Shown: positions 5,519 to 9,205 of the stretch, in pieces
How positions within the stretch are numbered: position 1 is the stretch's first letter
How the letters are laid out: each line of letters starts with the position of its first letter
DNA from: Nitrospira sp.
GTDB taxonomy: Bacteria > Nitrospirota > Thermodesulfovibrionia > Thermodesulfovibrionales > SM23-35
Length of the DNA stretch: 9,205 nt
Direction: 5' to 3'
Assembly: GCA_016873595.1 (NCBI GenBank)
Contig: VGWZ01000069.1
Location: forward strand, 1-9,205
Translations under genes and position numbers: made by a program
Notes under the pieces: generated by a model
What the model was told of the DNA's origin: nothing
The model's input: only the letters and a program-made list of their open reading frames with translations
Databases searched by the model: none

Positions 5519-6698
5519 AATGGAAAGCTCTCGTTATTTAAATGAACTCTTAAAATGCATTCGTTGCGGAAGCTGCAAGGCCTTTTGTCCAACGTATGAT
5601 GAAGACATGACCGAGGCAATGGGTGCAAGGGGAAGGCTTGCACTTCTCTGGGGATTCTCTACAGGACAGCTGAAGCCATCAGCTGTCCTCAATGACCGCA
5701 TATTTAGTTGTATATTGTGTGGTGCATGCTCAGGATTGTGCCCACTTGAAATTGATATAAAAGAGCTTATACACCTTGGCAGAAGTCTTTTAAAGGGTTC
5801 AGATGTAAAAAGGCGATATCTTCGTCTCCTCACAAAATTTTCTTCAAAAAGGTCTGAACTCAGCTTCAATCTCCTCAAGATAGCCCAGCATATGTTATTT
5901 CCCTATCTTTTGAAAAAGGGTATCCTCCCGTTTCATATTGAACTTCCTGAACATCACCTAAGAGATAGAGTTCAAATATTCACCGTATCGAAAAAGAGAG
6001 GCAGGGTTGCAGTTTTTACAGGGTGCACAGTGAATTTTCTTTATCCACATTTAGGGGAATCACTTATTAATGTATTACAAAAGCTCAATTATGAGGTTAT
6101 CTTGCCAGTTGGTGAGGTATGCTGTGGTGCGCCCCTGAGAACACTCGGCCTTGAAAAAGAGGCGATTGAACTTGCAAAAAAGAACTTCAGAATATTCAGT
6201 AAGCTGAATGTTGATGCAATACTGAGTCTCTGTCCCACATGTACACTTACTCTCAAAGAAGAATATCCAAAGCTCATCGGTGAAGGCATTGAAAGGGCAA
6301 TGGACATATCACGCTTTCTTATAAATAAAATAGATTCATCTCTTCCATCTCTCGCTTCCCAATCTGTGACTGCAACCTACCATGACCCGTGCCACCTTAG
6401 TTACGGGTTGGGTATTAAAAAAGAGCCGAGGGAAATCTTAAAAAACATTGGCATCAATTTAATAGAGGCTGAGGAAGAGCGATGCTGTGGATTCGGAGGC
6501 ATTTTTAGTCTTTCTTTCAAAGAGCTCTCACAGGGACTTCTCGAAAAATGCATCGGAAACTATACTAAAACAGGAGCAGAGATAATTATCACTGCATGCC
6601 CAGGCTGCATGATACAGCTCACAAAAGAGATGAAAAATAAGCCAGTGTTACATTTAATAGAGGCTGTAGAAGAGGCATATAGCAGCAGCAATGAGTAA
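5511..6698 (+). CDS. GlcF-like (Fe-S)-binding oxidoreductase subunit with two CCG domains
   Basis: The product is 395 residues and resembles the iron-sulfur subunit of glycolate/lactate oxidases (GlcF, LutA) and the heterodisulfide-reductase CCG family, which pass electrons from a flavoprotein to a membrane or thiol acceptor. Seen: two ferredoxin-type [4Fe-4S] motifs, C16/C19/C22/C26 and C67/C70/C73/C77. Two CCG (DUF224) domains follow, the first with C172, CCG at 204-206 and C241/C244, the second with C294, CCG at 325-327 and C363/C366. No membrane segment is visible. ATG 5511 is preferred (AAAGG 4 nt upstream, within the second 17-bp repeat), although ATG 5520 is possible. No glcD-type FAD subunit flanks it: upstream is a divergent gene and downstream, after 87 bp, a transaldolase. 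The substrate is therefore open; glycolate, D-lactate or another 2-hydroxyacid are candidates. Confidence 0.85.
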   Translation: MPLMESSRYLNELLKCIRCGSCKAFCPTYDEDMTEAMGARGRLALLWGFSTGQLKPSAVLNDRIFSCILCGACSGLCPLEIDIKELIHLGRSLLKGSDVKRRYLRLLTKFSSKRSELSFNLLKIAQHMLFPYLLKKGILPFHIELPEHHLRDRVQIFTVSKKRGRVAVFTGCTVNFLYPHLGESLINVLQKLNYEVILPVGEVCCGAPLRTLGLEKEAIELAKKNFRIFSKLNVDAILSLCPTCTLTLKEEYPKLIGEGIERAMDISRFLINKIDSSLPSLASQSVTATYHDPCHLSYGLGIKKEPREILKNIGINLIEAEEERCCGFGGIFSLSFKELSQGLLEKCIGNYTKTGAEIIITACPGCMIQLTKEMKNKPVLHLIEAVEEAYSSSNE

Positions 6699-6785
6699 CT
6701 AATTTATAGTATAATGCTATCAGCGTAAAAGACTCTTGATGATTTTTCAGATTTCCACTTTATAAAGAACTGACGAGGAGGATTT

Positions 6786-7439
6786 ATGAAATTTTTCATT
6801 GACACTGCAAATATTGATGAAATCAAAAGGGCCTGGGAACTTGGTGTGATAGATGGGGTCACCACAAATCCGTCTCTTATATCAAAGGAGGGGAGAGAGC
6901 CGATTACATTACTCAGGGAAATCTGCAGCATTGTCAATGGCCCTGTGAGTGCTGAAGCAGTCACCCTGACTGCAGATGAGATGGTCAAAGAAGCAGAGTC
7001 CCTTTCAAAAATCCATGAAAATATTGTGGTAAAAATCCCGATGACTGAGGAAGGGCTCAGAGCAGTAAGAAGATTATCAGGCATAGGGATCAAGACAAAC
7101 GTGACTCTTGTTTTTTCTCCAAGTCAGGCTCTTCTTGCTGCGAAAGCTGGTGCTACGTATGTGAGTCCCTTTGTTGGGAGACTTGATGATATAAGCCATT
7201 TTGGAATGGGAATTGTCAGTGAAATATTAGAGATTTATGAAAACTACATCTTTGATACCGAAGTAATCGTTGCGAGTGTGAGGAATCCGCTCCATGTAGT
7301 AGAGGCTGCAAAGATGGGAGCTCATATCGCAACCATCCCTTATTCTGTTATACTACAGTTAATAAAACACCCGCTTACAGATGTAGGCATTGAAAAGTTC
7401 TTGAAGGACTGGGAAAAAGTACCAAAAAAAGAAAAATAG
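6786..7439 (+). CDS. tal: TalC-type transaldolase (fructose-6-phosphate aldolase family)
   Basis: This is a 217-residue class I aldolase of the small transaldolase/FSA family, moving dihydroxyacetone units in the non-oxidative pentose phosphate pathway and so complementing the split transketolase on the other strand. Seen: MKFFIDTANIDEI with D6, TTNPSL with N28, Schiff-base lysine K83 in NIVVKIPMT, and YVSPFVGRLDD at 125-135. Two positions argue for true transaldolase rather than fructose-6-phosphate aldolase: E57 where E. coli FsaA has Q59, and F129 where FsaA has Y131 (family knowledge). Automatic annotation often labels such proteins fructose-6-phosphate aldolase. A strong GAGGAGG at 6775-6781 precedes ATG 6786 by 4 nt. 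The 87 bp upstream contain a TATAAT at 6710-6715 but no acceptable -35. A large inverted-repeat element starts 10 bp after the stop. Confidence 0.95.
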   Translation: MKFFIDTANIDEIKRAWELGVIDGVTTNPSLISKEGREPITLLREICSIVNGPVSAEAVTLTADEMVKEAESLSKIHENIVVKIPMTEEGLRAVRRLSGIGIKTNVTLVFSPSQALLAAKAGATYVSPFVGRLDDISHFGMGIVSEILEIYENYIFDTEVIVASVRNPLHVVEAAKMGAHIATIPYSVILQLIKHPLTDVGIEKFLKDWEKVPKKEK

Positions 7440-7449
7440 TGAAGAAAGA

Positions 7450-7568
7450 TATTTGGCAGAAGATAACCCCTTCGCTCATTCTCGACCCCGATGAATATCG
7501 GGGACTCCGAGGTGAATTCTGTTGAAGACAGAATTCAAAGCCGCTCAAGGGTTACCTTCTGCCAAATA
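7450..7568. mobile_element. 119-bp inverted-repeat element with two internal hairpins (MITE-like)
   Basis: The 20-bp left end TATTTGGCAGAAGATAACCC (7450-7469) matches the reverse complement of the right end (7549-7568) at 19 of 20 positions. Inside are two perfect hairpins: CCCCGAT/ATCGGGG with a GAAT loop (7486-7503), and GAATTCTGT/ACAGAATTC with a 5-nt loop (7514-7536). The whole can fold as a three-way junction on a long stem. TA flanks both ends, which would fit a TA target duplication of an IS630/mariner-type transposase, although TA is palindromic and this is weak proof. There is no coding potential. It could instead be a structured RNA or act as a terminator between the transaldolase and fmdB; no T-run follows the stem. 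Nothing else was seen in the rest of 7440-7624 beyond the fmdB ribosome-binding site. Confidence 0.65.
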
Positions 7569-7624
7569 AAAATATAGGTTTATAAATTAGAGTTTCGTTA
7601 TCAAAAATAGTTTGAGGAGAAAAA

Positions 7625-7837
7625 ATGCCAATATATGAATATAAATGCACTATCTGCGGTGAGGACTTCGAGAAACTTGTTTTTGGAAATCAGGAAGTGA
7701 GTTGTCCTCAATGTAGCTCTCAAGAGATAAAAAAGAAGTTTTCTGTTTTTTGTGCCACTGGCACTCAAAAACCCCTTGCTGGTACAGGAGCAGCCTGCAC
7801 CTCCTGCAGTAAAACCTCGTGCAGTTCATGCGGCTAA
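7625..7837 (+). CDS. FmdB family zinc ribbon protein
   Basis: The product has 70 residues. The start MPIYEYKC is the family hallmark, followed by a zinc ribbon with C8/C11 and C27/C30. The tail carries five further cysteines (C43, C58, C61, C66, C69) and ends SCSSCG, as many FmdB proteins do. The family takes its name from a putative regulator of the formamidase operon, but its molecular role is not established; metal binding is the only safe statement. GAGGAG at 7614-7619 lies 5 nt before ATG 7625. The nitrilase-superfamily gene follows after 28 nt on the same strand, so the two are probably co-transcribed. The amidase/formamidase association of the family makes this neighbour suggestive, not conclusive. 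Confidence 0.93.
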   Translation: MPIYEYKCTICGEDFEKLVFGNQEVSCPQCSSQEIKKKFSVFCATGTQKPLAGTGAACTSCSKTSCSSCG

Positions 7838-7865
7838 GACAATATCAATTCTCCCATACCCTAAG

Positions 7866-8675
7866 ATGAAAGCAGGGTTTTATCAATTTGCACCTGACTT
7901 TGGCAACAAAGACGGAAACCTGAAAAAGGCCCTGTCTGCAGTAAAAGATGCTGATGTAGACCTTCTCGTTCTTCCAGAGTTTTTTGCTACAGGGTATCAG
8001 TTTGTCTCAAAAGATGAGGTAGCAGAGCTCTCAGAGCAGATACCAGAGGGACACACAACGAAACTTCTTTCAGAACTGTCACGACAGAAAGGCTTTTATA
8101 TCGTAGCCGGTCTTCCGGAAAAAGATGGGGATAGATTTTTTAATAGTGCTTTTCTTACAGGTCCGGATGGATTTATAGGGGTTTATCGTAAAACTCATCT
8201 CTTTTTTGAAGAAAAGCTCTTCTTCAGTCCTGGTGATACCGGATTTAAGGTCTGGGATACTGAGACAGGCCGTTTAGGTATTTTGATATGCTTTGACTGG
8301 TTCTTCCCCGAATCCATGAGAGCCCTTGCTCTTATGGGAGCAGACATAATTGCACATCCTGCAAATCTTGTGTTGCCTTACTGCCCCCAAGCCATGCCTA
8401 TTAGGTGTCTTGAAAATAAGGTGTATGCGATAACTGCAAACAGGACTGGAGAAGAAAACAGAAAAAAGGGACAATCTCTCAGGTTTATAGGACAAAGTCT
8501 GATTGCTTCACCGGAAGGAAAGGTTCTTGTCGGAGCGTCAGGGGAAGATGAGGTTTTACTGATTGCAGACATTCAACCTGAATTGGCAAGAAACAAATCT
8601 CTCACTTCTCTCAACAACATTTTTGATGACAGGAGACCTGAGATGTATTCGAATATCACCTTTAAAAAATTGTGA
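7866..8675 (+). CDS. Carbon-nitrogen hydrolase (nitrilase superfamily, Pyrococcus abyssi nitrilase-like)
   Basis: This is a 269-residue cytosolic hydrolase of C-N bonds in amides or nitriles. Seen: the Glu-Lys-Cys triad at E38 (LVLPEFFATGY), K109 (VYRKTHLF) and C142 (LICFDWFFPES), plus the auxiliary glutamate in LFFEEKLFFSPGD. The words HPANLVLPY, AMPIRCLENKVY and the ending NIFDDRRPEMY closely match my memory of the thermostable nitrilase of Pyrococcus abyssi, which acts on small dinitriles; an amide may be the natural substrate. The frame is open back to 7752, inside fmdB, but the added 38 residues are unlike the family, and ATG 7866 gives MKAGFYQFAPDFG, the normal first beta strand. The ribosome-binding site of ATG 7866 is weak (CTAAG directly before it), consistent with coupling to fmdB 28 nt upstream. 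The exact substrate cannot be told from sequence. Confidence 0.92.
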   Translation: MKAGFYQFAPDFGNKDGNLKKALSAVKDADVDLLVLPEFFATGYQFVSKDEVAELSEQIPEGHTTKLLSELSRQKGFYIVAGLPEKDGDRFFNSAFLTGPDGFIGVYRKTHLFFEEKLFFSPGDTGFKVWDTETGRLGILICFDWFFPESMRALALMGADIIAHPANLVLPYCPQAMPIRCLENKVYAITANRTGEENRKKGQSLRFIGQSLIASPEGKVLVGASGEDEVLLIADIQPELARNKSLTSLNNIFDDRRPEMYSNITFKKL

Positions 8676-8747
8676 AATCTTGTATCTTTTAGAAAATCTC
8701 AGTGACGCAACGGCTAATAGAACAATCTGTAGAAAAGGAGATAAGTT

Positions 8748-8933
8748 ATGAAACCTTTTACAAACATCGCTGCTATCGTGTTCTCACTGATTGCCTTTAT
8801 GCATCTGCTCAGGCTTTTCTTTAGCTGGGAGGTCACCATAAATGGCATGATTGTTCCCCTATGGGTAAGCATACCCGGCTTTGTTATTGCGGCAGGGCTT
8901 GCGTTTATGCTCTGGCGAGAAGTGCGCAAGTAA
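8748..8933 (+). CDS. Small two-helix inner-membrane protein of unknown function
   Basis: The product has 61 residues and two predicted membrane helices, about 5-26 and 36-56, joined by a short loop with WEVTINGMIVPLWVS, and ends in a charged tail WREVRK. I recall similar short proteins in proteobacteria, with the WEV-NG-VP-W pattern conserved, but no function is known to me. A good AAGGAG at 8735-8740 lies 7 nt before ATG 8748, and the hydrophobic pattern is coherent through the whole frame, so this is a real gene. It lies 72 bp downstream of the nitrilase gene on the same strand. A frame on the opposite strand over the same region has no such support. Confidence 0.78.
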   Translation: MKPFTNIAAIVFSLIAFMHLLRLFFSWEVTINGMIVPLWVSIPGFVIAAGLAFMLWREVRK

Positions 8934-8999
8934 GGGGAGTATAAGTCACGCCTCCTCTGCCTTAAGAGAGGACAAAAAAGGGGAAGGTTTAATTAATTT

Positions 9000-9027
9000 T
9001 TACCTAATCTGAGCGATTCATAGGTAA
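9000..9027. other. Bulged hairpin, possible left end of the insertion sequence
   Basis: TTACCTAATC (9000-9009) pairs with GATTcaTAGGTAA (9015-9027) around the loop TGAGC, leaving a 3-nt bulge. The start CCTAATCTGAGCGA at 9003 loosely resembles my memory of ISEcp1-type (IS1380 family) terminal repeats, which begin CCTA. It lies 121 bp before the transposase start, so it may be the left terminal repeat. The other end is outside the window, so this cannot be settled here. Confidence 0.35.
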
Positions 9028-9048
9028 TAAAAACATAGAAAAAATCAC

Positions 9049-9076
9049 TTAGAGGGCGATAGAACCTTGTTATAAT
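9049..9076 (+). promoter_or_regulatory. Candidate promoter of the transposase gene
   Basis: A perfect TATAAT lies at 9071-9076. The best -35 is TTAGAG at 9049-9054 with a 16-nt spacer, matching only 3 of 6. Transcription would start near 9083, about 40 nt before ATG 9124. The remainder of 8934-9123 shows only a 6-bp hairpin at 8953-8972, too weak to call a terminator. Confidence 0.3.
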
Positions 9077-9123
9077 AGGTTTGCAAAACAACAAAAAAAT
9101 ATCACCCAATAAGTGAGGAAATT

Positions 9124-9205
9124 ATGAAACAAAGAGAAAACAAAAGCAAGTGCAAAATCAGCAAAGTAGAGGTAACGGCAGATACATTGACAGGCAGAGG
9201 GGGGA
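9124..9205 (+). CDS. Probable IS1380-family transposase, 5' part (runs off right edge)
   Basis: Only the first 27 codons are inside the window: a lysine-rich start (MKQRENKSKCKISK) followed by VEVTADTLTGRGG. This second word resembles the N-terminus of IS1380-family transposases, where a K-V-E-x-T-x-D/E-x-LTGRGG-LALF pattern begins the DDE transposase. Neither the catalytic core nor the right-hand terminal repeat is visible, so it is not known whether the element is intact. GAGGAA at 9115-9120 lies 3 nt before ATG 9124. The family call comes from a short N-terminal match by memory. Confidence 0.6.
   Translation, partial: MKQRENKSKCKISKVEVTADTLTGRGG

Noticed and set aside
6699..6785. Promoter with TATAAT at 6710-6715 before the transaldolase
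   Set aside because: No acceptable -35 hexamer at 16-18 nt; the alternative TTGATG/TATAAA pair has a 19-nt spacer and would start transcription inside the ribosome-binding site region.
7752..7865. Upstream start of the nitrilase at ATG 7752
   Set aside because: It would overlap 86 bp of fmdB in another frame and add 38 Pro/Ala-rich residues foreign to the family; ATG 7866 gives the standard N-terminus.
8274..8572. Minus-strand open frames within the nitrilase gene
   Set aside because: They lie opposite a gene with an intact catalytic triad and have no recognisable motif or ribosome-binding site.
8953..8972. Hairpin TCCTCT/AGAGGA as a terminator after the 61-residue membrane gene
   Set aside because: The stem is only 6 bp with an 8-nt loop and is followed by an A-run, not a T-run on the plus strand.

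Overview
The window is about 42% GC by eye and looks like chromosomal DNA of a Gram-negative, probably anaerobic bacterium, most likely Nitrospirota (Thermodesulfovibrio-like) or a deltaproteobacterial relative. The reasons are the gene order ftsE-ftsX-envC-like-S41 protease, a transketolase split into two genes, a small TalC-type transaldolase, a GlcF-like iron-sulfur protein and short-unit inverted repeats between genes. The lineage is inferred from gene content and was not tested by a search.

Layout: the left 5.3 kb is read on the minus strand. From upstream to downstream it holds a 96-residue conserved protein of unknown function, the N- and C-terminal halves of transketolase (17 to 14 bp overlap depending on the start used), an 82-bp gap with an inverted repeat, then ftsE, ftsX, an EnvC-like LytM factor and the 5' part of a carboxy-terminal processing protease that runs off the left edge. 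The right part is read on the plus strand: a GlcF-like protein with two ferredoxin-type clusters and two CCG domains, a transaldolase, a 119-bp inverted-repeat element, an FmdB zinc ribbon, a nitrilase-superfamily enzyme, a 61-residue membrane protein, and the first 27 codons of a likely IS1380-family transposase.

Function: FtsE and FtsX form the inner-membrane ABC complex that controls septal peptidoglycan hydrolysis. The EnvC-like protein has a coiled coil and a LytM domain that has lost every zinc and catalytic residue, so it should be an amidase activator rather than an enzyme. Transketolase and transaldolase together supply the non-oxidative pentose phosphate pathway, although they lie on opposite strands here. 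The GlcF-like protein has no flavoprotein partner in the window.

The most interesting material is non-coding or repeat-derived. (1) An inverted, short-period repeat has become the signal peptide of the EnvC-like protein: its purine-rich arm encodes the charged n-region and its pyrimidine-rich arm the hydrophobic core. (2) A second repeat of the same architecture lies just before ftsE. (3) A 119-bp MITE-like element with 20-bp terminal inverted repeats, two internal perfect hairpins and flanking TA dinucleotides sits between the transaldolase and fmdB. (4) The divergent region at 5345-5510 carries two different tandem duplications, one of which doubles a ribosome-binding-site/start module. I found no CRISPR array, tRNA, rRNA or obvious new defence system.
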